DNA of 64,000 nucleotides from NCBI RefSeq assembly GCF_028765545.1, contig NZ_JARACP010000011.1:1-64000 (forward strand), in the 5' to 3' direction. Under the pieces are notes generated by a model that saw only the letters and a list, made by a program, of their open reading frames with translations, did no database searches and was not told where the DNA came from. Both the position numbers and the translations under genes were made by a program. The DNA is from Aliivibrio sp. S4MY1. GTDB lineage: Bacteria > Pseudomonadota > Gammaproteobacteria > Enterobacterales > Vibrionaceae. Position 1 is the first letter of the stretch. Every line of letters begins with the position of its first letter. Shown here in pieces: positions 37,814 to 47,816 of the stretch.

Positions 37814-39283
37814 ATGAGTACAGAGTTGTTAATAAACGTAACACCGAGTGAAACTCGAGTTGCGATGATTGAAGCTGGCGTGCTTCAAGAGATCCATGTA
37901 GAAAGAGAAGCACGACGTGGTATTGTCGGTAATATTTATAAAGGCCGAGTAAGCCGAGTATTACCGGGTATGCAAGCTGCATTTATAGATATCGGTTTAG
38001 ATAAAGCTGCATTTTTGCACGCCTCGGATATTGTTCCTCATACCGAGTGTGTCTCTGAAAATGAAAAACGTCAATTCCAAGTAAGAGACATTTCTCAACT
38101 TGTTCATCAAGGACAAGATTTGGTTGTTCAAGTGGTAAAAGACCCGCTTGGGACCAAAGGCGCTCGTTTAACGACAGATATAACTCTTCCTTCTCGTTAT
38201 TTGGTCTTTATGCCGGGGGCGAGTCATGTCGGTGTATCTCAACGCATTGAAAGCGAGAAAGAACGTAACCGCTTAAAGAATACCGTCTCTGATTACTGTG
38301 ATGAGTTTGGTGGGTTCATAATTCGAACTGCTGCGGAAGGCGCCAGTGAAGCAGAAATCTCACAAGATGCCGCTTTCTTAAAGCGTTTATGGCATAAGGT
38401 TATTGAACGACGTAAAAAGAGCAAAACGAAGTCAATGCTTTATGGCGAGTTAGGTTTAGACCAACGTATTTTGCGTGATTTTGTCGGCACCGAATTGGAT
38501 TTAATTCGCGTTGATTCAAAATTGGCTTTTGAAAAGTTAAAAGAATTTACCACAGAATTTGTTCCTGAGCTGACTAAGAAGCTTGAATATTATTCTGGTG
38601 ATAAACCAATTTTCGATATGTACGAAACGGAAAATGAAATTCAGCGAGCACTTGATCGTAAGGTCGAGTTGAAGTCGGGTGGTTACTTAATTATCGACCA
38701 AACCGAAGCCATGACAACGGTTGATATTAATACCGGTGCTTTTGTTGGGCGTCGTAATTTAGAAGAAACCATTTTCAACACCAATATTGAAGCGACTCAA
38801 GCCATTGCTCGTCAACTGCGTTTACGCAATTTAGGTGGGATCATCATTATTGATTTCATTGATATGCTGAGCGAAGAACATCGTCGTCGAGTACTTCAAT
38901 CTTTAGGGTCAGCACTAGAGAAAGATCGAGTAAAAACCAACATCAATGGGTTTACTCAACTTGGTCTTGTTGAAATGACTCGAAAACGCACTCGAGAAAG
39001 TATTGAACATATTCTATGTGGTCAGTGTCCTACGTGTGAAGGACGTGGTGCCGTTAAGACGGTTGAGAGTGTGTGCTATGAGATATTGCGTGAAATCACA
39101 CGAGTAAACCGAGCTTATGATTCTGATAAGTTTGTTGTTTATGCCTCGGTAGCTGTTGCTGATGCTCTTGAGGGGGAGGAATCCCATGCATTAGCGGAGC
39201 TCGAACTCTTTATTGGTAAGCAGGTCAAAATTCAAGCAGAGCCTTTGTATATTCAAGAGCAGTTTGATGTTGTAATGATGTAG
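37814..39283 (+). CDS. rng: ribonuclease G
   Basis: A 489-residue endoribonuclease of the RNase E/G family that matures the 16S rRNA 5' end and degrades some mRNAs. An S1 RNA-binding domain (about 38-125, VGNIYKGRVSRVLPGMQAAF) is followed by the catalytic DNase I-like region with AMTTVDINTGAFVG (about 300) and IIIIDFIDM (about 345), whose Asp residues bind Mg2+. The zinc-link CGQCPTC (about 404-410) supports a dimer/tetramer. It lacks the long RNase E scaffold. RBS GTGAGGTG. Confidence 0.97.
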   Translation: MSTELLINVTPSETRVAMIEAGVLQEIHVEREARRGIVGNIYKGRVSRVLPGMQAAFIDIGLDKAAFLHASDIVPHTECVSENEKRQFQVRDISQLVHQGQDLVVQVVKDPLGTKGARLTTDITLPSRYLVFMPGASHVGVSQRIESEKERNRLKNTVSDYCDEFGGFIIRTAAEGASEAEISQDAAFLKRLWHKVIERRKKSKTKSMLYGELGLDQRILRDFVGTELDLIRVDSKLAFEKLKEFTTEFVPELTKKLEYYSGDKPIFDMYETENEIQRALDRKVELKSGGYLIIDQTEAMTTVDINTGAFVGRRNLEETIFNTNIEATQAIARQLRLRNLGGIIIIDFIDMLSEEHRRRVLQSLGSALEKDRVKTNINGFTQLGLVEMTRKRTRESIEHILCGQCPTCEGRGAVKTVESVCYEILREITRVNRAYDSDKFVVYASVAVADALEGEESHALAELELFIGKQVKIQAEPLYIQEQFDVVMM

Positions 39284-39296
39284 AGAATAATAATAC

Positions 39297-42200
39297 GTGA
39301 CCACTAAGTTAATTCGTTTCGAACGTTGCTTGATGGGATTATTGCTGCTGGTATTTTTGCTAGCAGCATTAGTCATAACCAGCTTGCGTCTGTTTCTTCC
39401 CTCTTTGAATCAATATCAACCTGAAATTGAAGCATTTCTTTCTAAAGCGACTGGTTTTTCTATCTCTATTGGTGAGTTAGATGGCCGTTGGCGAAATACC
39501 AACCCTTCATTAAATCTTCAAAAACTGAAAGCGATTGACCCTGTCTCTGGTGATGAAATTATTTCAGTTAAAGAAGTCGAAATTCAATTAAATATTCTCT
39601 CTTCTCTATGGGCAAGACAGCCACAATTTGCAGATTTACGCATTGATAAACTTAATGCGGATCTGACGTCATTAGGGAATAGCTCTACTGAACCGAATAC
39701 CCCAAAAGATGAGGCGGAAGCCAAGGAAGATAACTCATTAGCGAAACGATTAGAGGATATCTTTTTAGTTCGTCTAAATCATTTCTCAGTGAAGAACTCA
39801 CAAGTTGCGTTTGTTGCACTGGATGGAACAGATAAAACGGTACAAATTGACTCGCTACAGTGGCGAAATGAGCGTAGAAAGCATTTAGCTGAAGGCGTCG
39901 TTAGTGTTGTAGGAAGTGAGATTAATCAACTTAAAATCATCGCGAATTTTAAAGAAAAAGGCACGTTTAAAAGTTTAGACGGCCATTTTTATATTGAAGC
40001 AAAAAATATTCAAGTAACACCATGGATCACGGAAGAGATTAAGAAAGAATATGGGGTTACCCAAGGTGAAATATCGGCTAATGCATGGCTATCATTTAAA
40101 GATGGCCAACCTATAGATGCATTAGTGGAAGCCTCTCCTTCTTATCTTAATTGGATTGAAGATAAACAGGTTCACCAAGCAAGCGTCGAAGGGGGCGTTT
40201 TTGAGCTTCAGCCCGATAAGCAAGGGTGGAAGGTATTTGCATCAGATGTTCAGATAAAGCATCAATCAAGCTTATGGCCTAAGATCTCAGGTAGCTTTAC
40301 ATGGCAGCCTGAAAAATGGATTTTAAACCTTATTCACATTGATCTTAAAAGTGTATTAAGTTTAAAAACATTATTACCAGCCTCTCAAGATAATATTACC
40401 GATCTTCTCACTACTTTAGATCCAAAAGGCAGCATTAATGATATCCGTGTTGAATTTGATCATACTGAAGGATTAAGTTATTCCGCATCAATTCATGCTG
40501 CTGGAATGCAGCAGTGGGAGTTACTTCCAGGCTTTCATAAGTTAGATGTACTTATTGCTGGTGATGCTGAAAAAGGCGAAGCAAAGTTATCATTGGTAGA
40601 CGATACCTTGCCTTATGGTGACGTATTCCAAGCACCTTTAAATATAACTCATGGTGATGTGAGTATTTATTGGGAAGTGAATAATGAAGGGTGGTGTTTG
40701 TGGTCAGATTACATCAATGTAGCAACACCGGATCTACAAGCTAAAGGGGAGTTTCGTTTAGATTTCCCTAAAGATAAGCCCTCTGTACTTTCTTTTTATG
40801 TCGAGGCGGATGCCTTTAATGCGGATCAAACGTGGCGCTATTTACCAACATTGGCATTAGGACAAGACTTAACGGATTATCTCTCTTCGGCGGTGCAGGG
40901 CGGAAGTGCTAAGACGGTGCAATTACTGTGGTATGGCGAATTAGGTGATTTCCCATATACAAAATATGACGGTATTTTCCAAGTTAAAGTGGGGTTGAAA
41001 AATGCTCAGTTTTCGTTTGATACGGCCTGGCCTCCGCTAACAAATTTACAGTTAGACTTACTGTTTCAAAATGCCTCAATGTTCTTAAGCTCACATTCTG
41101 CTGATTTAATGGATGTCCATGCTACCCGTGTGACAGGGCGTATTGCTAATTTATCCGAAGATGGAAAGCTCACCATTCGTGCGACAGCTAATGGGTCTGG
41201 TAAAGCGGTACGTGAATACATGACAGCGACACCATTGGTTGACTCTGTGGGAGCAGCATTAAACAGTATTCATGTAAATAATCGAGTTGATGCTTTACTG
41301 CGACTGGATATTCCTTTTACCGGAGAAGACGTGAGAGCTTGGGGTTATGCAGATTTAGCTGGTAATCATATTGAGTTGCAATCTCCAAATATAGTATTAA
41401 CAGACGCTAAGGGACGAATTGAGTTTGATAATGACGTGGTTAAATCATCAGGAATTAAAGCGTCATTATTGGGACAACCAGTTACCTTATCATTTGATGG
41501 TGAAGCACAATCTGATTTTTATAGTGTTGCTATTGAAACAAAAGGAAAGTGGAAGGTATCCCCGTTAAAAGACTACATAGATTCTCCAATGATGGAAAAA
41601 GTCAGTGGTGTATCTTCATGGAGTTCAAATATTAATTTGCAAGTGGCTGATGTCGGTTTCACTTATCAAATTGGCGTTAATGCAGCGTTAGGAGAGATGG
41701 TGTCAACACTGCCATATCCATTAATGCTGGAAAAAGGAACAACGGAACAGGCATTATTACAAGTGTCTGGTAACTCAGAAAAACTTTCTGGCCGCTTAAC
41801 GTTACCTAATACTAAATACCAAGCAGAAATAAATATCTCAAGTTCAGAACCAGTTATTACTGCCAGTCATGTCATCGTTGGTCGAGGTAACTTTAAGGTG
41901 AGTCCTGTTGTGGGACAATCTGCTTCCATTAATACCAAGACATTTGATTTAGATACTTGGTTATCTGAACCTATTTTGGCAAAAGAAAAAGTACAAAGTG
42001 CATCGAAATCATCATCGGTCAGTCATTTCCCTACGATTCCGACACCGACTCGAATTGATGCAAAAGTGAAGTCATTACGAGTAGCGAGTTTAGATTGGAA
42101 TGATGTCAGTATTGATGCGCGTAAGAAGTCTCAAGGCTGGTATGCACAAGTACAAAGCCAAGAAGTCGATGGCAAAGCCAGTTGGAAAGGAAATGACGAT

Positions 42201-43169
42201 TTATTAGTTCAATTAGATAATCTACATATTTACATTCCTAGCCTAGATAAGCCTGAAAATCAAAGAGGGTTGAATCGAGCGAAAGTAGACGACCCACTTA
42301 TTTCTGAGTTTGATCGTGAGTTTTTTCGTTTAATGCCTAATCTAGAGTTAACGATTAGAGATACGTGGATTCAAGGCTATAAGCTTGGAAAGGTAGATAC
42401 AAAGCTGCATAAAAAAGGCGATGCTTTTTATCTAGATAAGTTAAATATCACTAGTGGTGAGAATAAATTGGCGATGTCTGGTAGCTGGGTGCTAAATAAA
42501 GAGAAAAGCCATTCAGCCTTTAAAATGACAGCGTCAGGAAAGAATAACTCTGAATTACTGGCTCGATTTGGGATTAGTTCTGGTGTTCAAAAAGCCAGCT
42601 ACAGTATAGATGCAGATCTCAATTGGGATGGTGCACCATGGAGTATTCAAGTTAATACTTTATCTGGATCGTTAGCTTCAACACTCGGTGAAGGGATTAT
42701 TACTGACGTCAAAGGAGCGGCTCGTTTTCTTGGACTATTTAGTATTGATTCCATCATTCGTAAAATGAAATTGGACTTTAGAGACGTCTTTGATGATGGT
42801 ATGGCCTTTAATTCGATCACAGGCAGCGGAAAAATGCGTGAAGGTATCTTTGTGAGTAATAACTTAACGATGGATGCTGTTGCAGGTGAAATGATAATCA
42901 AAGGTAAAGCTGACTTAAATACTCGTCTTGTTGATGCGGAAGTGAAATTTACTCCCGACTTAACCTCTGGCATACCTATTATTACTGCCTTTGCTGTGGC
43001 TCCTCAGACTGCGATTATTGTGCTTGCGGTAGCCACCGCCATTGCGCCTGTTATTGATGTAATTACTCAGGTTAATTACAAAGTGGAAGGACCGTTGGAG
43101 TCGCCAACAGTTAAAGAGCTTTCGCGTAGTCAAGGTGAATATCAATTGCCTGAAAAAACAGAAAAGTAA
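39297..43169 (+). CDS. yhdP: YhdP-family AsmA-like protein, phospholipid transport to the outer membrane
   Basis: A 1290-residue protein starting at a GTG (MTTKLIRFERCLMG). One N-terminal membrane helix (about 12-33) anchors a very long periplasmic beta-rich body, with an AsmA-like C-terminal domain (about 1140-1260, GIITDVKGAARFLGLFSIDSI). Members form a hydrophobic groove thought to bridge the two membranes for phospholipid transfer, together with TamB and YdbH in E. coli. Position between rng and tldD matches E. coli, with a nitrilase gene inserted after it. A strong terminator follows. Confidence 0.92.
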   Translation: MTTKLIRFERCLMGLLLLVFLLAALVITSLRLFLPSLNQYQPEIEAFLSKATGFSISIGELDGRWRNTNPSLNLQKLKAIDPVSGDEIISVKEVEIQLNILSSLWARQPQFADLRIDKLNADLTSLGNSSTEPNTPKDEAEAKEDNSLAKRLEDIFLVRLNHFSVKNSQVAFVALDGTDKTVQIDSLQWRNERRKHLAEGVVSVVGSEINQLKIIANFKEKGTFKSLDGHFYIEAKNIQVTPWITEEIKKEYGVTQGEISANAWLSFKDGQPIDALVEASPSYLNWIEDKQVHQASVEGGVFELQPDKQGWKVFASDVQIKHQSSLWPKISGSFTWQPEKWILNLIHIDLKSVLSLKTLLPASQDNITDLLTTLDPKGSINDIRVEFDHTEGLSYSASIHAAGMQQWELLPGFHKLDVLIAGDAEKGEAKLSLVDDTLPYGDVFQAPLNITHGDVSIYWEVNNEGWCLWSDYINVATPDLQAKGEFRLDFPKDKPSVLSFYVEADAFNADQTWRYLPTLALGQDLTDYLSSAVQGGSAKTVQLLWYGELGDFPYTKYDGIFQVKVGLKNAQFSFDTAWPPLTNLQLDLLFQNASMFLSSHSADLMDVHATRVTGRIANLSEDGKLTIRATANGSGKAVREYMTATPLVDSVGAALNSIHVNNRVDALLRLDIPFTGEDVRAWGYADLAGNHIELQSPNIVLTDAKGRIEFDNDVVKSSGIKASLLGQPVTLSFDGEAQSDFYSVAIETKGKWKVSPLKDYIDSPMMEKVSGVSSWSSNINLQVADVGFTYQIGVNAALGEMVSTLPYPLMLEKGTTEQALLQVSGNSEKLSGRLTLPNTKYQAEINISSSEPVITASHVIVGRGNFKVSPVVGQSASINTKTFDLDTWLSEPILAKEKVQSASKSSSVSHFPTIPTPTRIDAKVKSLRVASLDWNDVSIDARKKSQGWYAQVQSQEVDGKASWKGNDDLLVQLDNLHIYIPSLDKPENQRGLNRAKVDDPLISEFDREFFRLMPNLELTIRDTWIQGYKLGKVDTKLHKKGDAFYLDKLNITSGENKLAMSGSWVLNKEKSHSAFKMTASGKNNSELLARFGISSGVQKASYSIDADLNWDGAPWSIQVNTLSGSLASTLGEGIITDVKGAARFLGLFSIDSIIRKMKLDFRDVFDDGMAFNSITGSGKMREGIFVSNNLTMDAVAGEMIIKGKADLNTRLVDAEVKFTPDLTSGIPIITAFAVAPQTAIIVLAVATAIAPVIDVITQVNYKVEGPLESPTVKELSRSQGEYQLPEKTEK

Positions 43170-43170
43170 T

Positions 43171-43202
43171 AATAACCTCACCAAACGGTGAGGTTATTTT
43201 TT
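43171..43202 (+). terminator. terminator after yhdP
   Basis: AATAACCTCACC and GGTGAGGTTATT form a 12-bp stem with loop AAAC and a following T-run. It closes the mre-maf-rng-yhdP unit. Confidence 0.93.
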
Positions 43203-43276
43203 CTAAATAGCGATCAAAGATTTTATCTGAATTGGTATTACTTATCATGATAGATGCAGCATCAGTGTAAGGATAT

Positions 43277-44098
43277 ATGATGAAGAAAATTGGTGTAGTA
43301 CAGATGAATTCAGGTACGGTTCCTGAAGAGAATATGAAGCAATTAAATCTCAAGCTGAAAGGGTTGCAACAGCAAGGGGCAAAACTTGCTTTAACGCCAG
43401 AAAATAGCATTGTCTTTGGGAAAAAAGAAGATTATGAGCGTCATGCTGAATCGTTAGGTGCAGGGGTTTTACAGCAAGAGTTATCTGATCTAGCGAAGCG
43501 TTATCAGCTTTGGCTTATTGTTGGTTCTTTTCCTATCCGTAATCATGATGGTAGCTTGTCGACGACATGTTTAGTCTTTAATGATAATGGCGTTCTTGTT
43601 GAGCACTATAATAAATTGCATATGTTTGATGTTGAAATCGAAGATGGTCACCATAGCTATCGAGAGTCAGACACATTTACCCCTGGTAATGAAGTCAAAG
43701 TGGTAGAGACACCGTTTGGCAAGATAGGTCTATCCATTTGCTATGATGTACGCTTCCCACAGTTATATAGCGAGCTTCGTCAACAGGGCGCTGAAATTAT
43801 TGTTGTTCCTGCCGCATTTACTAAAGTAACAGGTTATGCCCATTGGGATATTTTATTACGCTCAAGAGCGATAGAGACGCAATGTTGGGTTCTTGCCGCT
43901 GCTCAATGGGGGAATCATGGCGCTGGTCGTGAAACCTGGGGGCACTCAATGGTTGTTGATCCTTGGGGAAATAAAATGACAGTTCAAAAAGAAGGCACAG
44001 GAGTGATTATTGCGGAGCTTGATCTTTCGCATCTAAGAGCGATACGTAGAAAAATGCCAGTCGTTCAGCATTCGAGATTGCATTGTCAGCTTAGCTAA
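43277..44098 (+). CDS. nitrilase-superfamily amidase (Nit/omega-amidase type)
   Basis: 273 residues with the full carbon-nitrogen hydrolase triad: Glu in LTPENSIVF (about 40), Lys in HYNKLHMFDV (about 113), and Cys in GLSICYDVRFPQLY (about 155). The HMFDVEIEDG segment is typical of the Nit1/Nit2 branch, which removes deaminated glutathione or 2-oxo-acid amides. It lies between yhdP and tldD but has its own gap and ribosome site (AAGGATAT). Exact substrate cannot be read. Confidence 0.88.
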   Translation: MMKKIGVVQMNSGTVPEENMKQLNLKLKGLQQQGAKLALTPENSIVFGKKEDYERHAESLGAGVLQQELSDLAKRYQLWLIVGSFPIRNHDGSLSTTCLVFNDNGVLVEHYNKLHMFDVEIEDGHHSYRESDTFTPGNEVKVVETPFGKIGLSICYDVRFPQLYSELRQQGAEIIVVPAAFTKVTGYAHWDILLRSRAIETQCWVLAAAQWGNHGAGRETWGHSMVVDPWGNKMTVQKEGTGVIIAELDLSHLRAIRRKMPVVQHSRLHCQLS

Positions 44099-44209
44099 TC
44101 GCAATAGTTACCGTTTTATTTAATAAAAGAGTGAGTTTCACTATAAAAGCCATTCTTTTTTATTCATAATTAGATCCTAGATCTTAAATTCTTAACAAGA
44201 GTACCTCGA

Positions 44210-45655
44210 ATGAGTTTGCAAGAAGTAGAACAATCCTTATTGAGTCAAGCAGGGATCGGTCAGCAAGAACTGTCTCAGACCTTAAGTACCATCGCAAAAA
44301 GAGACGTAGACTATGCTGATATCTATTTTCAATCTTGCTGGCATGAATCGTTAGTACTCGAAGACAGCATTATTAAAGATGGATCTTTTAATATCGACCG
44401 TGGGGTTGGTATTCGTGCTGTTGCTGGTGAAAAAACAGGCTTTGCGTATTCAGACCAAATTAACCTTGAAGCATTAACTCAAAGCGCTAAAGCGGCTCGC
44501 GGTATTGTTCAACAAGGTGGAGAAGGCAGAGTTAAGGCGTTTTCAGCGCAAACAATTCCTCAGTTTTATGCGCCAATCAATCCACTTAATAGCTTGGATA
44601 AGCAACAAAAAATCACATTGCTTGAAGAAATTGATGCGTATATTCGAGCAAAAGAACCACTCGTTCAAGAAGTATCAGCAAGTATCAGTGGTGTTTACGA
44701 ACAAATGTTGGTTGCTGCTTTAGATGGTACGTACGCTGCGGATATTCGCCCATTGGTGCGTTTATCTATTAGTGTATTAGTTCAGCGTGGTGATAAGCGT
44801 GAGCGTGGTAGTGCGGGTGGTGGTGGCCGTTATGGTTACGATTATTTCTTAACCGAAGTAAATGGTAAATCTGTCGCGTTAGAATTTGCTGATGAAGCGA
44901 TCCGTCAAGCACTTGTAAATCTAGATGCTGATGCAGCACCTGCTGGTATGATGCCTGTGGTACTTGGTTCTGGTTGGCCGGGTGTTTTATTACATGAAGC
45001 GGTTGGACATGGCCTTGAAGGTGACTTTAACCGTAAAGGGTCATCGGTATTTTCAGGTAAGCTTGGTGAGCAAGTTACCTCTTCTGTATGTACTATCGTT
45101 GATGATGGCACCATGGCAGATCGCCGTGGTTCATTAAATGTGGATGATGAAGGTGTAGCGGGTCAATATAATACGTTAATTGAAAACGGTGTATTAAAAG
45201 GCTATATGCAAGATAAGCTGAATGCACGTTTAATGGGCGTAGCACCAACGGGTAATGGTCGTCGTGAATCGTACGCTCATTTACCGATGCCACGTATGAC
45301 AAACACTTATATGTTACCGGGTGAACATACACCAGAAGAGATTATCTCAACGGTTAAAAATGGCATTTACGCACCAAACTTTGGCGGTGGTCAGGTTGAT
45401 ATTACGTCAGGTAAATTTGTATTCTCTGCATCAGAAGCATACTTAATTGAAAATGGTAACATTACTCGCCCAGTTAAAGGCGCTACCTTAATTGGTTCTG
45501 GGATTGAAGCAATGCAGCAGATCTCAATGGTTGGTAATGATTTATCACTCGATCGCGGTGTTGGTGTTTGTGGTAAAGCAGGACAAAGCGTACCTGTTGG
45601 TGTTGGTCAACCGACATTAAAACTGGATGCCTTAACGGTTGGCGGTACTGAGTAA
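44210..45655 (+). CDS. tldD: metalloprotease TldD subunit
   Basis: 481 residues, the length of E. coli TldD. The zinc protease motif HEAVGH lies at 262-267, followed by [16 protein letters not shown]. With TldE (PmbA) it forms a heterodimeric protease that trims unfolded peptides, processes microcin B17 and degrades the CcdA antitoxin in E. coli. Its partner pmbA lies only about 730 bases downstream here, beyond the oppositely oriented yjgA. Confidence 0.96.
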   Translation: MSLQEVEQSLLSQAGIGQQELSQTLSTIAKRDVDYADIYFQSCWHESLVLEDSIIKDGSFNIDRGVGIRAVAGEKTGFAYSDQINLEALTQSAKAARGIVQQGGEGRVKAFSAQTIPQFYAPINPLNSLDKQQKITLLEEIDAYIRAKEPLVQEVSASISGVYEQMLVAALDGTYAADIRPLVRLSISVLVQRGDKRERGSAGGGGRYGYDYFLTEVNGKSVALEFADEAIRQALVNLDADAAPAGMMPVVLGSGWPGVLLHEAVGHGLEGDFNRKGSSVFSGKLGEQVTSSVCTIVDDGTMADRRGSLNVDDEGVAGQYNTLIENGVLKGYMQDKLNARLMGVAPTGNGRRESYAHLPMPRMTNTYMLPGEHTPEEIISTVKNGIYAPNFGGGQVDITSGKFVFSASEAYLIENGNITRPVKGATLIGSGIEAMQQISMVGNDLSLDRGVGVCGKAGQSVPVGVGQPTLKLDALTVGGTE

Positions 45656-45687
45656 CAGCCAGTTAAAATTATGCGATACTTATAAGA

Positions 45688-45719
45688 AAGGGCCACGTAT
45701 TTAAAAATACGTGGCCCTT
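45688..45719. terminator. long hairpin between tldD and yjgA
   Basis: AAGGGCCACGTATTT pairs perfectly with AAATACGTGGCCCTT (15 bp). T-runs on both sides are short, but the stem is very stable and lies exactly between two convergent genes, so it probably stops both. Confidence 0.75.
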
Positions 45720-45737
45720 GTGCATTCTAGATAAGAC

Positions 45738-46277
45738 TTATAAATCTTCGTCTAAGTATAGATCTTTTAATACTTGGAAAATTTCTCGATACGCTTTTGG
45801 CGGCTTTTTCGATGCTTTTTCTTTTTGTGCTTGGCGAGCAAGTTGGCGGAAGCGTTGGCGATCTGCTTCTGGGTATCTCACCATAACCTCTTCAATTACC
45901 ACATCTGGTGTTTCGATCATACGGTCACGCAGGATCTCTAATTTTTGAAGTGCAATTGTAGTTTGTGAGTGCTTATTACGAATTTTATCTAGAGCTAATT
46001 GAATTGGCTCAGGATCTTCAAGACGCATTAATTTACCAATGTATTGTAATTGGCGGCGTTTTGCTTCGTTCTTAAAGCGTTGTGCATCAGCTATTGCAAC
46101 TTGCAAGTCTTCTGATAATGGGAACTTAGCAAGAACAGATGGTTTTAACCCCACCAATTCTTCGCCTAGCTTTTGTAAGTCTTCCATGTCATTTTTCATC
46201 TCGGTTCTGCTTACCCAGATGATCTCTTCTTCTTCTTCCCAAGGTGCTTTTTGATTTTTACGTGCCATGATATTCAT
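45738..46277 (-). CDS. darP: ribosome-associated protein YjgA (DarP)
   Basis: 179 residues, highly charged, of the DUF615/YjgA family that acts late in 50S ribosomal subunit assembly. [22 protein letters not shown] (residues about 21-42) and [17 protein letters not shown] (about 88-104) match the family. The C-terminus [13 protein letters not shown] is acidic. It is divergent from pmbA across about 110 bases, the same neighbour as in E. coli. Confidence 0.92.
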   Translation of the reverse strand: MNIMARKNQKAPWEEEEEIIWVSRTEMKNDMEDLQKLGEELVGLKPSVLAKFPLSEDLQVAIADAQRFKNEAKRRQLQYIGKLMRLEDPEPIQLALDKIRNKHSQTTIALQKLEILRDRMIETPDVVIEEVMVRYPEADRQRFRQLARQAQKEKASKKPPKAYREIFQVLKDLYLDEDL

Positions 46278-46386
46278 TCTTTAATGGGTGATTCTCTCTA
46301 TTTTAGCAAGATAAATGGAGAATTGGGCGCAAATTTATCACATAGAGTGTTATTCTAGTAAAAATGTATATATTCAGTCTGATGTT

Positions 46387-47730
46387 ATGGATGCAAAAGC
46401 CCAAATGATGAATCAAAAAATAGAACTTGAAGCAGCAGTAGCCAAAGCGCTAGAAATGGCGACAAAGCACGCAAGCGCTGCAGAAGTAGCAATCACTAAA
46501 ACGACAGGTATTAGTGTATCAACTTTAATGGGAGAGGTTGAAAACGTTGAATTTAATCGTGATGGTGCATTAGGTATTACCGTTTATCGTGGTCACCGTA
46601 AAGGCAGTGCATCGACGTCTGATCTAAGTGATAAAGCGATTCAGCAGACGGTTGCGGCTGCACTAGATATTGCAAACTATACGTCTGAAGACCCATTTTC
46701 TGGACCTGCACCAAAAGAGCTAATGGCTCAAAATATTCCTGATTTAGATTTGTTTCATCCAGACGATCCAGAGCCGGATTACGCAGCACAAAAAGCCATT
46801 GAAGCAGAACAAGCAGCATTAGAATACCACTCTTCAATTAAACAGAGTGATGGTGCAAGCTACGATAGCCATTATGGTATTAAGGTTTATGGTAATAGCC
46901 ATGGCATGTTAGCAAGCTACCCATCAAGCCGTCATAGCATCAGCTGTAGTGTGATTGGTGTAGATAAAAATGGCGACATGGAGCGCGATTACAGCTATAC
47001 CGTTGCTCGTCATCGTGATGATTTATGGGATGCGAAAAAGGTTGGTTTAGAAGCCGCTGAGCGTACAGTGAGTCGTTTAGATGCTAAAAAGCTAGAGACT
47101 ATGAGAGTCCCTGTTATGTTTGCAGCAGATGTTGCGACAGGCTTATTAGGACATCTTGTCATGGCGATCAGTGGTGCTAACTTATACCGTAAATCGACAT
47201 TTATGCTTGATAAGCTAAATGAGAAGATTCTACCTGAATGGTTTAATGTGAGTGAGCGCCCACATATTCTAAAAGGATTAGCAAGTAGTCCGTTTGACAG
47301 TGAAGGTCTATACACGCAAGATCGTGAGATTATCACTGATGGTGTGTTAGCAACGTATTTATTAACAAGTTATGCGGCACGAAAATTAAATATGACGCCA
47401 ACAGGCCACGCTGGCGGCATCCATAACTGGTTTGTTAAATCAACGGGGCAAAGCTTCGAGCAAATGCTAAAAACCATGGGCACTGGCCTTTTAGTGACAG
47501 AGCTGATGGGGCAAGGTGTAAATACGGTAACAGGTGATTACTCTCGTGGTGCGGCGGGTTTCTGGGTTGAGAATGGTGAGATCCAATATCCAGTTTCTGA
47601 AATTACCATTGCAGGTAACTTGGCTGATATGTACCACAATATTGTTGCTGTAGGTAATGATGTAGAAACACGTTCACAAATTCAAACCGGTTCTATCTTA
47701 ATTGAATCAATGAAGATTGCGGGTCAGTAA
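46387..47730 (+). CDS. pmbA: metalloprotease subunit TldE (PmbA)
   Basis: 447 residues from ATG 46387 ([15 protein letters not shown]), which gives the family length; the longer frame from 46315 adds an unlikely leader overlapping the promoter region. It is the non-catalytic partner of TldD, lacking the HExxxH motif. Family segments seen include [20 protein letters not shown] and [12 protein letters not shown] bidirectional terminator follows. Confidence 0.95.
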   Translation: MDAKAQMMNQKIELEAAVAKALEMATKHASAAEVAITKTTGISVSTLMGEVENVEFNRDGALGITVYRGHRKGSASTSDLSDKAIQQTVAAALDIANYTSEDPFSGPAPKELMAQNIPDLDLFHPDDPEPDYAAQKAIEAEQAALEYHSSIKQSDGASYDSHYGIKVYGNSHGMLASYPSSRHSISCSVIGVDKNGDMERDYSYTVARHRDDLWDAKKVGLEAAERTVSRLDAKKLETMRVPVMFAADVATGLLGHLVMAISGANLYRKSTFMLDKLNEKILPEWFNVSERPHILKGLASSPFDSEGLYTQDREIITDGVLATYLLTSYAARKLNMTPTGHAGGIHNWFVKSTGQSFEQMLKTMGTGLLVTELMGQGVNTVTGDYSRGAAGFWVENGEIQYPVSEITIAGNLADMYHNIVAVGNDVETRSQIQTGSILIESMKIAGQ

Positions 47731-47761
47731 TACGGCCTGAAGCTATACAAATAAAAGTGAT

Positions 47762-47799
47762 AAAAAAAGCGCACTGTCATTAATGAGAGCGCGCTTTTT
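47762..47799. terminator. bidirectional terminator between pmbA and mgtE
   Basis: AAAAAGCGC and GCGCTTTTT form the base of a hairpin whose top contains the small palindrome CATTAATG. There are A- and T-runs on the two sides, and it lies between convergent genes. Confidence 0.85.
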
Positions 47800-47816
47800 A
47801 ATAGGGATTGTTCGAA

